Source: Phocaeicola barnesiae DSM 18169 = JCM 13652
GTDB taxonomy: Bacteria > Bacteroidota > Bacteroidia > Bacteroidales > Bacteroidaceae
Assembly (NCBI RefSeq): GCF_000374585.1
Contig: NZ_KB894654.1
Span: 48,841 to 112,840, forward strand
Reading direction: 5' to 3'
DNA: 64,000 bases
In this document: one piece after another, positions 45,750-54,281 of the stretch
How the letters are laid out: each line of letters begins with the position of its first letter
How positions within the stretch are numbered: position 1 is the first letter of the stretch
Made by a program: the position numbers and the translations under genes
The notes under the pieces: generated by a model
Told to the model about the DNA's origin: nothing
The model's database searches: none
The model's input: the letters and a program-made list of their open reading frames with translations, nothing else

Positions 45750-46157
45750 TTATTCCACAACAGCCTTTTCAAAACGAAAGGAATCTCCCAGATCTTTCAG
45801 AACCAAAGTATTCCCCTTCTGATATTTCTGCTTCAACTTACTAATTTCCTTTTCCAGCTTTCTTTTCTTTGTATTAAAGAACATGAAGCAAGTACGGTTC
45901 TTGCCATCCTGATGCTGTTCCAGATAATCCTTCAACTGCATACTGTAGAGAGAACGTCCGATCAACAAGCCCTTTGAATCCAAAGCCGCGCTGTCTACCA
46001 ACTGAATATCAGTAAAATAAACGAGTGAATCTGTAAAGGATGCAGATACACCTGCCAAATAAACACCGTATGTATTTTTGTCTTTCGGTTCCTTACAGAA
46101 TGCAGAAACTGCCAATATAGACAGTAAAAAGAAGCATAAAAATCTTGTATATCGCAT
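45750..46157 (-). CDS. Small secreted protein of unknown function
   Basis: 135 residues with a signal peptide (MRYTRFLCFFLLSILAVSAFC). The rest has a strand-rich first part (GVYLAGVSASFTDSLVYFTDIQLVDSAAL) and a Lys/Glu-rich helix near 95-115 (KKRKLEKEISKLKQKYQKG). I do not recognise a family. It is the first gene of a two-gene operon with a C11 peptidase, so it could be a regulator, inhibitor or substrate; this is inference. Confidence 0.75.
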   Translation of the reverse strand: MRYTRFLCFFLLSILAVSAFCKEPKDKNTYGVYLAGVSASFTDSLVYFTDIQLVDSAALDSKGLLIGRSLYSMQLKDYLEQHQDGKNRTCFMFFNTKKRKLEKEISKLKQKYQKGNTLVLKDLGDSFRFEKAVVE

Positions 46158-46178
46158 AAGTCTCTAATTTATTGCGGA

Positions 46179-46186
46179 CAAAAATA
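46179..46186 (-). promoter_or_regulatory. -7 element for the C11 peptidase operon
   Basis: TATTTTTG on the minus strand, 22 nt before the ATG at 46157. Confidence 0.55.
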
Positions 46187-46352
46187 AGCAATTAAAGTTA
46201 AATAACCGAGGCTGTGGACATTTATTAACACAAAATCCGACAAATGCAAGCAGGTACATCCATCTCGACGAACAGCATGACCCACTGATTTCCCCGGGGA
46301 GCTCACCTGCTTTTCTTCCCAATCCCCATCTACCGAAGTGTATCAAATAAAT

Positions 46353-46380
46353 AAGGTGTACTCCGAACGGAATACACCTT
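46353..46380 (-). terminator. Terminator after rpoD
   Basis: Stem AAGGTGTA/TACACCTT with a second TCCG/CGGA stem inside and a 2-nt loop, 30 nt after the rpoD stop on the minus strand. The trailing run is TTATTTATTT. Confidence 0.7.
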
Positions 46381-46409
46381 ACTGTCTTTTTTAGAAATCA
46401 ACCCTTATC

Positions 46410-47270
46410 TTATCCCAAATAAGACTTGAGCAACTTACTACGAGAATTCTGTCTCAATCTTCTGATAGCTTTTTCCTTGATCTGACGGACACGCTCACGG
46501 GTGAGCCCAAATTTGTCGCCGATCTCTTCCAACGTCATTTCCTGCGTGTTAATACCGAAAAACATCTGAATAATCTCTTTCTCTCTTTCGGTCAGCGTAG
46601 AAAGTGCTCTATCGATTTCTCTCGAAAGTGATTCATTAACCAAAGAGCGGTCAGCCATAGGAGAATCGTCATTGACCAGGACATCCAGAAGACTGTTATC
46701 TTCGCCTTCAACAAACGGAGCATCTACTGAAATGTGACGGCCTGATACCTTCAATGTATCCGAAATCTTGTCTACCGGAATCTCCAGTTCATCCGCCAAT
46801 TCTTCCGGAGAAGGACGACGTTCGTTCTCCTGTTCGAATTTCGAAAAAGCCTTGCTGATTTTATTCAACGAACCGACCTGGTTCAACGGCAAACGTACGA
46901 TACGAGACTGTTCTGCCAGTGCCTGAAGAATAGACTGGCGAATCCACCATACAGCATAACTGATGAACTTGAAACCACGGGTCTCATCGAATTTTTCAGC
47001 AGCCTTGATCAATCCCAAGTTTCCTTCGTTAATCAAGTCCGGAAGACTCAATCCTTGATTCTGGTACTGTTTAGCTACAGAAACCACAAAACGCAGATTG
47101 GCACGCGTAAGTTTCTCCAAAGCTACACGGTCACCTTTACGGATACGTTGAGCGAGTTCTACTTCTTCTTCGACTGTAATCAGGTCCTCACGACCTATCT
47201 CCTGCAAATATTTATCCAGAGAAGCACTCTCTCGGTTAGTGATACTTTTGGTAATCTTTAACTGTCTCAT
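46410..47270 (-). CDS. rpoD: Primary RNA polymerase sigma factor
   Basis: 286 residues, the short Bacteroidetes primary sigma factor (sigma-ABfr type) that lacks region 1.1. Region 1.2 begins at [25 protein letters not shown]; region 2 reads [19 protein letters not shown] ... [16 protein letters not shown]; region 3 [12 protein letters not shown]; region 4 [15 protein letters not shown] ... [20 protein letters not shown]. It directs most transcription and recognises the TTTG/TAnnTTTG promoters found here. The start at 47270 is used; upstream in-frame codons lie before the -7 element. Confidence 0.97.
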   Translation of the reverse strand: MRQLKITKSITNRESASLDKYLQEIGREDLITVEEEVELAQRIRKGDRVALEKLTRANLRFVVSVAKQYQNQGLSLPDLINEGNLGLIKAAEKFDETRGFKFISYAVWWIRQSILQALAEQSRIVRLPLNQVGSLNKISKAFSKFEQENERRPSPEELADELEIPVDKISDTLKVSGRHISVDAPFVEGEDNSLLDVLVNDDSPMADRSLVNESLSREIDRALSTLTEREKEIIQMFFGINTQEMTLEEIGDKFGLTRERVRQIKEKAIRRLRQNSRSKLLKSYLG

Positions 47271-47291
47271 TCCTAAAAATCGATTTGAATG

Positions 47292-47299
47292 CAAAGTTA
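47292..47299 (-). promoter_or_regulatory. -7 element for rpoD
   Basis: TAACTTTG on the minus strand, 22 nt before the ATG at 47270. Confidence 0.65.
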
Positions 47300-47388
47300 C
47301 AATTTTTTCTTGAATTCTCCATCTTCTTAAACGAAGATTTTTCGAAAAATTCATTACTATTACAACAAGAAACGAGCCAAATAGATAA

Positions 47389-47427
47389 AAAGGACGTGTT
47401 AATTTAACATTACATAACACGTCCTTT
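47389..47427 (-). terminator. Terminator after htrA
   Basis: A perfect 13-bp stem (AAAGGACGTGTTA, arms 47389-47401 and 47415-47427) with T-runs on both sides. It lies 40 nt after the protease stop. Confidence 0.85.
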
Positions 47428-47467
47428 CTTTCCACCTTAAAATACCTATCGAATCAATCCTTTCGGC

Positions 47468-48961
47468 TTATTCTGCTTGAGACAAATCGACTGCATAATT
47501 GGCACGTTTTCCTGACGGATAGACACCTGTCATGAACAATACCTGATCCGGTGACTGCGAAGCGGCCTTCATCACATCTTCCAGATCTTCTACAGTTCTC
47601 AACTGCTTACCGTTTGCTTTCAGAATGATGAATCCCTTACGGATGCCACTGTCTGCCATTCTTCCGTCACTGACGCCCGTTACCTGAACGCCGTAACCCA
47701 AGTTCAGCTGTCTCTTCAATTCATCCGGCACTGCACGGAAGGCTGCGCCCAAGATTTCCATATCTGCTTTCTTCACAATCTTGGTGTTGCCCTGCGCGTT
47801 CTTCAGCGTAATGGTAAATTCTTTTTCTTTCTTGTCACGCCATACTGTCACTTTCACCTTGTCGCCCGGACGAAGCTGAGCAAGCAGTCCCTGCAGGTCT
47901 GTCATTGTCTTCACCTTCGTGCCATTCACCTTCAAGATGACATCGTTCTTCTGGAGTATACCTTCCGATGAACCACCTTCAGTGACTTCTACCACCTGAA
48001 CACCTTCGGTTACTCCCAAATCCTTCTGTTCCTTACGGATTTCATCCGGATAGACTTCATCACCCATCATGTCACGACCTGCAATGCCCAACAACGCACG
48101 CTGTACAGTACCATACTGCTTCAAGTCTGAAACGACCTTAGTCATGATGCTGGTCGGGATAGCGAATCCATAACCGGAATAAGCACCGGTCGGAGAATAC
48201 AGCATGGAGTTAATACCCACCAGTTCGCCACGCACATTCACCAAGGCGCCACCACTGTTACCCTGGTTGATGGCCGCATCGGTCTGAATGAACGATTCCA
48301 CCTGATTGGCCCGCAATCCACGAGACTTCGCGCTGACCACACCGGCCGTCACTGTAGAACCCAGATTGAACGGGTTACCTACCGCGAGTACCCATTCGCC
48401 GACCTTCAAGGCATCGGAGTTACCGACCACGATAGCCGGGAAATCATCACCTTCAATCTTCACCAGAGCCAAGTCCGTAGTAGGGTCTGTACCGATTACA
48501 CGACCTTTCATCTCACGACCGTCATGCAATTTGACACTGATTTCATCGGCGCCGTCGATTACATGGTTATTGGTTACAATGTATCCATCTTTCGAAATGA
48601 TGACACCCGAACCGAATCCACGCTGTTCCGGAGTCTGCACCTGACGCTGCTGTCCTCTTCCACCAAAGAAGAAGTCGAAGATATCCGGAGTCTGAACCGT
48701 CTGTACCTTACTGCGCTGAACAGCCATGATATGTACCACCGAATTCAGAGAGCTTTCGGCCGCTCCGGTCAAATCTACCGGCTGCATCGTCGAAGAATCC
48801 AGAGCTGCCGTACGCAGTGCAGGAGTATCGAATGTTTTATAGAAAGAAGCCTCATTGTTTTCTGCTTTCTGTGCAACAGTATAAGCGGTCACACCAGCTA
48901 CGCCAGCGCTGACAGCAACCATAGCCATGGTTCCTATCGCAAATTTAGTTACTGTTTTCAT
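47468..48961 (-). CDS. htrA: HtrA/DegP-family periplasmic serine protease
   Basis: 497 residues. N-terminal signal or anchor (TKFAIGTMAMVAVSAGVAGVTAY), trypsin-like domain with the triad H133 (IVTNNHVID), D163 (TTDLALVK) and S236 (QGNSGGAL), then two PDZ domains (~300-390 and ~400-490). The LA loop region is rich in Gln (RGQQRQVQTPEQ). Do-type proteases degrade or refold misfolded envelope proteins, with the oligomer controlled by the PDZ domains. It is monocistronic and divergent from rnpB. No sigma-E-like promoter was recognised upstream. Confidence 0.95.
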   Translation of the reverse strand: MKTVTKFAIGTMAMVAVSAGVAGVTAYTVAQKAENNEASFYKTFDTPALRTAALDSSTMQPVDLTGAAESSLNSVVHIMAVQRSKVQTVQTPDIFDFFFGGRGQQRQVQTPEQRGFGSGVIISKDGYIVTNNHVIDGADEISVKLHDGREMKGRVIGTDPTTDLALVKIEGDDFPAIVVGNSDALKVGEWVLAVGNPFNLGSTVTAGVVSAKSRGLRANQVESFIQTDAAINQGNSGGALVNVRGELVGINSMLYSPTGAYSGYGFAIPTSIMTKVVSDLKQYGTVQRALLGIAGRDMMGDEVYPDEIRKEQKDLGVTEGVQVVEVTEGGSSEGILQKNDVILKVNGTKVKTMTDLQGLLAQLRPGDKVKVTVWRDKKEKEFTITLKNAQGNTKIVKKADMEILGAAFRAVPDELKRQLNLGYGVQVTGVSDGRMADSGIRKGFIILKANGKQLRTVEDLEDVMKAASQSPDQVLFMTGVYPSGKRANYAVDLSQAE

Positions 48962-49203
48962 AATCTAATATTTAATAATTTGTTAATTTCACGTTTGATT
49001 TAACTTTTCATTTGCTAAATTAGAACAAAATCCATACAGTTGTATCGCCCCTGTCAGCTTTTTTCCGTCTTTTAACAAAGGATGTCAGGCGGTTAACCGC
49101 AGTTAACGGGGTTTTCTGCCAATTTTACATTCATTAATCCGTTCATACCCAGTACTGACAAAGATATTTCTGACAAAGCCTCGGCAGTTTCGGCAAAAAT
49201 ACG

Positions 49204-49211
49204 TACCTTTG
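49204..49211 (+). promoter_or_regulatory. -7 element for rnpB
   Basis: TACCTTTG, ending 5 nt before the folded RNA begins at 49217, which fits the usual start-site distance. Confidence 0.75.
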
Positions 49212-49216
49212 CATTC

Positions 49217-49580
49217 AGAATAACAGTCGGCCGGCTTGTCGCTGGTACTTCGGTACAAGAGGAAAGTCCGGGCAACACAGAGCATCCTACTTCCTAACAG
49301 AAAGCTATCCGCGAGGGTAGAGCCATGCAGAAGAAAAGAACCGCCTCCTCCGGGAGGTAAGGGTGAGAAGGTAGGGTAAGAGCCTACCAGCCGTATAGCG
49401 ATATGCGGGCTGTGCATCTTAGGAGTTGTAAGGTCATGTAAACCGGCACTAACGAGGGTTGCTCGCCCCACGTCGGAGGGTGGACCGCTAGAACCGTCTG
49501 GCAACAGGCGGTGTAGATAAATGACAGGCTCCCCTGCTTGCAGGGAGACAGAACCCGGCTTATAGGCCGGCTGTTATTCT
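49217..49580 (+). ncRNA. rnpB: RNase P RNA
   Basis: About 364 nt. The ends pair exactly (AGAATAACAG at 49217-49226 with CTGTTATTCT at 49571-49580, the P1 helix, extended by CCGGC). The conserved core is visible: GAGGAAAGTCCGGGC near 49258-49272 and, near the 3' end, ACAGAACCCGGCTTA. This is the catalytic RNA that trims tRNA 5' leaders. Open frames on the other strand are chance. Confidence 0.97.
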
Positions 49581-49606
49581 TTTATTCTCTCCCTTAAATT
49601 CAGTCC

Positions 49607-50920
49607 ATGAACAAGTCGCGAATCAACAGTTGGCTGCAGTTCCTCACCGATGGTATCTGGCGAGTAACGGAAGATGAAGTCACTCCACTTCAACAGCGCC
49701 TCTACGCATGCATCAAAGTCGTATCGTTATCTATCAAGCAGTTCGATGTAGACCGGATTACCGAAAGAGCATCCGCACTGACATACAGTACCCTACTCTC
49801 CATCATCCCGATACTGGCCATCCTCTTTGCCATTGCCCGCGGGTTCGGCTTCGATTCCCTTGTGGAAAGCCAGTTCAGGAGCGGTGTAGCCAGCCAACAG
49901 GCAGAGCTCATCATTTCCTGGATAAACTCTTACCTGGAGCATGCCCAGAGCGGTATTTTTATCGGAGTAGGCCTCGTCGTCCTACTTTGGACAGTGCTTA
50001 TCCTGACCGACACCATCGAACGGAGCTTCAATGCCATCTGGCAGGTGAAACGTCCGCGAAGCGTCATGCGGAAAATAACCGATTATTTTTCCATGATTCT
50101 GCTTTTACCCATTCTGATTGTAGTTTCCAGCGGTCTGGGTATCTTCATGTCGACCTATATAAAGGATATGGAGAACTATGTGGTCCTGGCTCCGATTGTG
50201 AAATTTCTGGTCCGGCTGATTCCCTACGTCCTGACCTGGAGCATGTTCACAGCCCTGTTCATCTTCATTCCCAACACCAAAGTCAAGTTCAGCCACGCCT
50301 GGCTGCCAGGAATCATTGCCGGAAGCGCCTTCCAAGCCTTCCAATACTTCTATATCAACAGCCAGATATGGGTATCCAGCTACAACGCCATTTACGGTAG
50401 TTTCGCAGCCATACCGATGTTCCTGCTCTGGACACAGATTTCCTGGACCATCTGTCTGCTAGGAGCCGAGATGTGCTACATCAGCCAGAACCTGTCTTCC
50501 TTCAACTTCGGGAAGGAGACAGCGAACATCAGCCGGCGGTACCACGATTTCTTCTGCACCATCATCCTCTCCTCCATCTGCAAGCGTTTTGCAGTAGGAG
50601 CCTCAGCCTACACAGCCGAAGAACTGAGTAAAGAACACAAGATTCCCATCCGCCTGACCAAAAAGCTTTTATACGAATTACAGGACATGAAGCTGATTCT
50701 GGAAACCAGCCATGATGACAAATCGGACGAGATAGGCTACACTCCAGCCATCGACATCAACGTCCTGACAGTAGGAATGCTCCTGAGCCGACTGGATTCA
50801 ACCGGATCAGAAGCATTCAAGATAGACCGCAAGCATTATTCCTCCTCGTGGGATGCACTGATCAAAGCTCGCGAAGAATATTTATACCGCAACAATAAAA
50901 TCTTGCTGAAAGACCTTTGA
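49607..50920 (+). CDS. YihY/virulence factor BrkB family membrane protein
   Basis: 437 residues. The first ~290 form a YihY-type membrane domain with about six helices (ERASALTYSTLLSIIPILAILFAIARGFGF; SFNAIWQVKRPRSVMRKITDYFSM; YNAIYGSFAAIPMFLLWTQISWTICLLGAE). The last ~140 are cytoplasmic, with a possible winged-helix fold (YTAEELSKEHKIPIRLTKKLLYELQDMKLI). Old annotations as ribonuclease BN are not supported. The function is unknown, perhaps transport. It starts 27 bp after rnpB, so part of its transcription may come from that promoter. Confidence 0.88.
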   Translation: MNKSRINSWLQFLTDGIWRVTEDEVTPLQQRLYACIKVVSLSIKQFDVDRITERASALTYSTLLSIIPILAILFAIARGFGFDSLVESQFRSGVASQQAELIISWINSYLEHAQSGIFIGVGLVVLLWTVLILTDTIERSFNAIWQVKRPRSVMRKITDYFSMILLLPILIVVSSGLGIFMSTYIKDMENYVVLAPIVKFLVRLIPYVLTWSMFTALFIFIPNTKVKFSHAWLPGIIAGSAFQAFQYFYINSQIWVSSYNAIYGSFAAIPMFLLWTQISWTICLLGAEMCYISQNLSSFNFGKETANISRRYHDFFCTIILSSICKRFAVGASAYTAEELSKEHKIPIRLTKKLLYELQDMKLILETSHDDKSDEIGYTPAIDINVLTVGMLLSRLDSTGSEAFKIDRKHYSSSWDALIKAREEYLYRNNKILLKDL

Positions 50921-50926
50921 CACGGC

Positions 50927-51535
50927 TCATTTGCCGGTCAGCTGCATCATGCGGCTCAGGTATTTCCCAATAATATCAAACTCGATATTGACTACGCTAC
51001 CTACCTTCAGCGTATGGAAATTGGTATGTTCGTAGGTATAAGGGATAATCGCCACCTGGAAGCTGTCTTCCGTAGGATTACAAACCGTCAGGCTGACACC
51101 GTTCACCGTAACCGAACCCTTGTCAACGGTAAAATATCCCCGTTTGGCCATCTCCGGGTCGAACCGGTAGCGGAACGTATAATACCAGCTTCCTTCCGCA
51201 TCGGCAATCGCTTCACAGGTAGCCGTCTGGTCCACATGTCCCTGTACGATATGTCCGTCCAGCCGGCCGTTCATCATCATACTACGTTCCACATTCACCT
51301 TGTCGCCCGGCTGCAACAGTCCGATATTTGAACGCTCAATGGTTTCCTTCATGGCTGTTACCGTATAAGTACCGTCCTCAATCCGGACCACAGTCAGACA
51401 GACTCCATTATGCGACACACTCTGGTCGATTTTCAGCTCGTCTACAAACGAACACTTCAAGGTAAGATGAAGATTCTCCTGATCCTTCACCACCTTCACC
51501 ACTTCTGCATATTCTTCTACAATACCTGAGAACAT
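50927..51535 (-). CDS. ribE: Riboflavin synthase, alpha subunit
   Basis: 202 residues made of two lumazine-binding repeats (MFSGIVEEYAEV ... VSHNGVCLTVV; then GHIVQGHVDQTATC ... VTVNGVSLTV). The start MFSGIVEE is typical, so 51535 is chosen. The enzyme converts two 6,7-dimethyl-8-ribityllumazine molecules to riboflavin and a pyrimidine product. The small gene downstream on the same strand is separate. I saw no FMN riboswitch upstream. Confidence 0.96.
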   Translation of the reverse strand: MFSGIVEEYAEVVKVVKDQENLHLTLKCSFVDELKIDQSVSHNGVCLTVVRIEDGTYTVTAMKETIERSNIGLLQPGDKVNVERSMMMNGRLDGHIVQGHVDQTATCEAIADAEGSWYYTFRYRFDPEMAKRGYFTVDKGSVTVNGVSLTVCNPTEDSFQVAIIPYTYEHTNFHTLKVGSVVNIEFDIIGKYLSRMMQLTGK

Positions 51536-51569
51536 ATCTAATCTTTTATATCTTTTTTGAATAAACAAT

Positions 51570-51782
51570 TCACTTTACATGAGCCGGAATAGGCTGGCTC
51601 CAGACGGTCACGCCTTCCGAATCGACTACCGAAATAAGGCCTCCCGCATAATCGTCGATATAAGAATTTCCCTTCACCAGCATGTCTTCAGCCATGTGAA
51701 CAGCCTTCTCCTGAGTTTTGATTGAGAATCCCTTGTGATCGCTCGAATTACCATCCGAGAAATAAATGTCATACGTTTTCAT
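51570..51782 (-). CDS. Small conserved hypothetical protein
   Basis: 70 residues (MKTYDIYFSDGNSSDHKGFS...). It has alternating short strands and an amphipathic helix (TQEKAVHMAEDMLVKG), ending SVVDSEGVTVWSQPIP. No signal peptide, so cytoplasmic. I recognise no family. It is upstream of ribE on the same strand (34 bp apart), so co-transcription is plausible. Confidence 0.65.
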   Translation of the reverse strand: MKTYDIYFSDGNSSDHKGFSIKTQEKAVHMAEDMLVKGNSYIDDYAGGLISVVDSEGVTVWSQPIPAHVK

Positions 51783-51922
51783 ATACAAAATTCATTAGCT
51801 AGATTGCGCCGCAAACTTACATAAAAACTCCGATTTCCAAAACGTATTCCAGAAAAAAAGATAAGGGAAAGACAAACGGGTATAAAACAAAAAAAAGAAA
51901 CCGATGAACGATTTCTTCGACG

Positions 51923-51995
51923 AGCGGAAAACGAGACTCGAACTCGCGACCCTAACCTTGGCAAGGTTATGCTCTACCAACTGAGCTATTTCCGC
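51923..51995 (-). tRNA. tRNA-Gly (GCC), copy 4 in transcription order
   Basis: 73 nt on the minus strand with acceptor GCGGAAA/TTTCCGC, D arm, anticodon GCC in CTTGCCAAG, T arm with GTTCGAGTC. No CCA is encoded. Identical to the other three glycine copies. Confidence 0.97.
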
Positions 51996-52019
51996 AATAA
52001 TTCAAAACAAGATGTAAAG

Positions 52020-52092
52020 AGCGGAAAACGAGACTCGAACTCGCGACCCTAACCTTGGCAAGGTTATGCTCTACCAACTGAGCTATTTCCGC
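52020..52092 (-). tRNA. tRNA-Gly (GCC), copy 3
   Basis: 73 nt, same sequence as the copy at 51923. Confidence 0.97.
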
Positions 52093-52099
52093 AACAAAG

Positions 52100-52180
52100 T
52101 GCCCAGAACAGGACTCGAACCTGCATGCCTCTCGACACACGCACCTGAAACGTGCGCGTCTACCATTCCGCCACCTGGGC
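52100..52180 (-). tRNA. tRNA-Leu (CAG), copy 2
   Basis: 81 nt with a long variable arm, acceptor GCCCAGG and anticodon CAG in a TTCAGGT loop. CCA not encoded. Confidence 0.95.
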
Positions 52181-52221
52181 AATTCGTCTTTCGACTTTAC
52201 AGCATTTTAAACAACGCTTGG

Positions 52222-52294
52222 AGCGGAAAACGAGACTCGAACTCGCGACCCTAACCTTGGCAAGGTTATGCTCTACCAACTGAGCTATTTCCGC
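52222..52294 (-). tRNA. tRNA-Gly (GCC), copy 2
   Basis: 73 nt, same sequence as the other glycine copies. Confidence 0.97.
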
Positions 52295-52305
52295 ATTTAC
52301 AATCG

Positions 52306-52389
52306 TGAAGGAAATGAGACTCGAACTCACACGACATAACTGTCACCACCCCCTCAAAGTGGCGCGTCTACCAATTCCGCCATTCCTCC
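52306..52389 (-). tRNA. tRNA-Leu (GAG)
   Basis: 84 nt with a long variable arm, acceptor GGAGGAA and anticodon GAG in a TTGAGGG loop. The CTN leucine box is thus covered here by GAG and CAG isoacceptors. Confidence 0.94.
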
Positions 52390-52409
52390 AAGACGAGAGA
52401 AGAATGTTG

Positions 52410-52490
52410 TGCCCAGAACAGGACTCGAACCTGCATGCCTCTCGACACACGCACCTGAAACGTGCGCGTCTACCATTCCGCCACCTGGGC
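52410..52490 (-). tRNA. tRNA-Leu (CAG), copy 1
   Basis: 81 nt, identical to the copy at 52100. Confidence 0.95.
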
Positions 52491-52533
52491 ATTGATAAAA
52501 GCCTTTCGACTTTCGCGCATCCTTCTCTTTGGG

Positions 52534-52606
52534 AGCGGAAAACGAGACTCGAACTCGCGACCCTAACCTTGGCAAGGTTATGCTCTACCAACTGAGCTAT
52601 TTCCGC
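52534..52606 (-). tRNA. tRNA-Gly (GCC), copy 1 (promoter-proximal)
   Basis: 73 nt, identical to the other glycine copies; first in the transcript. Confidence 0.97.
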
Positions 52607-52648
52607 TTATCCTGCAACAACCGGCGATTGGTTTCCCGATTGCGAGTG

Positions 52649-52679
52649 CAAAGGTATAGCTTTTTCTGAAACCTCCAAA
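52649..52679 (-). promoter_or_regulatory. Promoter of the tRNA operon
   Basis: On the minus strand, TTTG (52676-52679), a 19-nt spacer and TACCTTTG (52649-52656). This is a full consensus promoter 43 nt upstream of the first tRNA. Confidence 0.85.
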
Positions 52680-52847
52680 ACATAGCGACACTTTTTTATC
52701 AGAAAAATCGCATTTTTTCTACAAACGACTGATTTTCAAGCTCACAAAAAGTTTCATGCAGGTACAGGGAACAGGGAGTCCTATACCTATATATAAAAAT
52801 AAGCACTGAAATACTCGTAAAAAACGAGCCCGCTACAATGCATTTTC

Positions 52848-54158
52848 CTACTTCGCCGCTACTTTTTTCTTCTCCATTTCCCGATAAATATCCTTCACCA
52901 ACCGGCAAGCCGTATCCAGACCGATACTTCCCGTATTCAACATCAGCTGATATTGATGAGGACTTCCCCATTTCCTACCGGTATAATATTCATAATGACG
53001 AATACGGTTCCGGTTCACCCGACGGATTTCAGCTTCGGCATCTTCCGCAGAAATACCGTAGCGGGTGATGCAACGCTCCACCGCACTCTGCAAATCCGAA
53101 TAACAGAACACTTTCAACACTTTCGGATAATCCTTCAGCACAAAATCCGCGCACCGTCCCACAATGACACAAGAACCTTCCTCGGCCAAATCCTGCACAA
53201 TCCGGCTTTCGGCCACAAACAACACGTCATCGGCCGAAAGACTACCTTCCAAAGGTTGTTCGCTGTTCTTGGAAAGGATACACTTCAACCAGAACGAAGG
53301 AATAGACTGTTCATTCTTCACGATATACTGCTCATCCATTCCACTCCGTTGGGCTGCCAGGCGAATAAATTCATTGTCATACAGTTTGATGCCCAGCTCC
53401 TTGGCAAGCATTTCGCCCAACTGGTGCCCGCCACTTCCATATTCCCGCGCAATGGTGATGACAATGTTTTCACTCCGTTTCGTACCTTCTTCCCGACTAC
53501 GGAGAGGGTCTGTAATCCACTTGTCCAGGAAACGATAATACGGGCTCACGAAATGCACAATCGGGCCGACCAGCAACGCCGCCACTACAGTACCTTCACG
53601 CACCCCGTAAATGCCGGACATGAAAACAAGCGACAAAGTACACGCTATACCCAGCAGCGTAATGTCAAAGCCCAATTTCACATAGCCGAAATCGCCCCGG
53701 AATCTGCGGGTAATAGCCTTCACGAAATACTCTCCCGCCATCATGGCAGCATTTGCCTTGACCTCCAAAGCAATACCCAACGCCAGAATGGTACAACCTA
53801 TCAGCAAGTCCACCACCTGCGAAACATACGATGCCGGTGTAAGCCAGGAAAGCATCATCATAGAAAAATCGATGAACAGTCCGAAACAGAACGAAACGGG
53901 AATCTGAAGCAGATACATGCGCAAATCCTCTTTCAAGTCTTTCCGTGTCATCAAGAACAATTCCAGCACCACAAACAAAAGGTTTAGCAGAATAGTCCAA
54001 ACTCCCATCGTAAAGGGAGTAAACATACTTAGCACATAAGTGACACTGGTAATGGGCGAAGTTCCCAGCAACGCTTTGGTGATGAATGCGATACCGAATG
54101 CATTGATGAACAACGAAACGACAAACAGCAGATAACGCCTGAACATATACTTACTCAT
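52848..54158 (-). CDS. YczE-like membrane domain fused to a cytidylate-kinase-like domain
   Basis: 436 residues. The first ~200 hold five or six membrane helices of the YczE/YitT type (RRYLLFVVSLFINAFGIAFITKALLGTSPITS). The C-terminal ~220 are a soluble kinase fold of the cytidylate-kinase-like group, with the P-loop AREYGSGGHQLGE and a later CVIVGRCADFVL, but I see no clear CMP-binding site. It is not the essential cytidylate kinase. The kinase substrate is unknown. The gene is divergent from an AraC regulator that may control it. Confidence 0.85.
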   Translation of the reverse strand: MSKYMFRRYLLFVVSLFINAFGIAFITKALLGTSPITSVTYVLSMFTPFTMGVWTILLNLLFVVLELFLMTRKDLKEDLRMYLLQIPVSFCFGLFIDFSMMMLSWLTPASYVSQVVDLLIGCTILALGIALEVKANAAMMAGEYFVKAITRRFRGDFGYVKLGFDITLLGIACTLSLVFMSGIYGVREGTVVAALLVGPIVHFVSPYYRFLDKWITDPLRSREEGTKRSENIVITIAREYGSGGHQLGEMLAKELGIKLYDNEFIRLAAQRSGMDEQYIVKNEQSIPSFWLKCILSKNSEQPLEGSLSADDVLFVAESRIVQDLAEEGSCVIVGRCADFVLKDYPKVLKVFCYSDLQSAVERCITRYGISAEDAEAEIRRVNRNRIRHYEYYTGRKWGSPHQYQLMLNTGSIGLDTACRLVKDIYREMEKKKVAAK

Positions 54159-54254
54159 AAGTCTCTTTTTTAAACATGCCGCAAAGTTCATACTATTTTT
54201 CATTTCTTCGGTCGAAAAAGAACGACTTATCTTGGTCGGAAACGAAACAACACC

Positions 54255-54262
54255 TACCTTTG
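54255..54262 (+). promoter_or_regulatory. -7 element for AraC gene 2
   Basis: TACCTTTG, 19 nt before the ATG at 54282. Confidence 0.6.
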
Positions 54263-54281
54263 CGTGTAAAAACCGATACCC

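Noticed and set aside
49103..49504. Open frames on the minus strand over RNase P RNA
   Set aside because: The region folds as RNase P RNA with exact pairing of its ends, so the frames are chance.
51536..51569. FMN riboswitch upstream of ribE
   Set aside because: The gap is only about 34 bp and has no RFN-element core sequences.
51923..52606. Repeated near-identical 73-nt units that might suggest a CRISPR or repeat array
   Set aside because: Each unit folds as a complete tRNA with a valid anticodon; spacers are not uniform.
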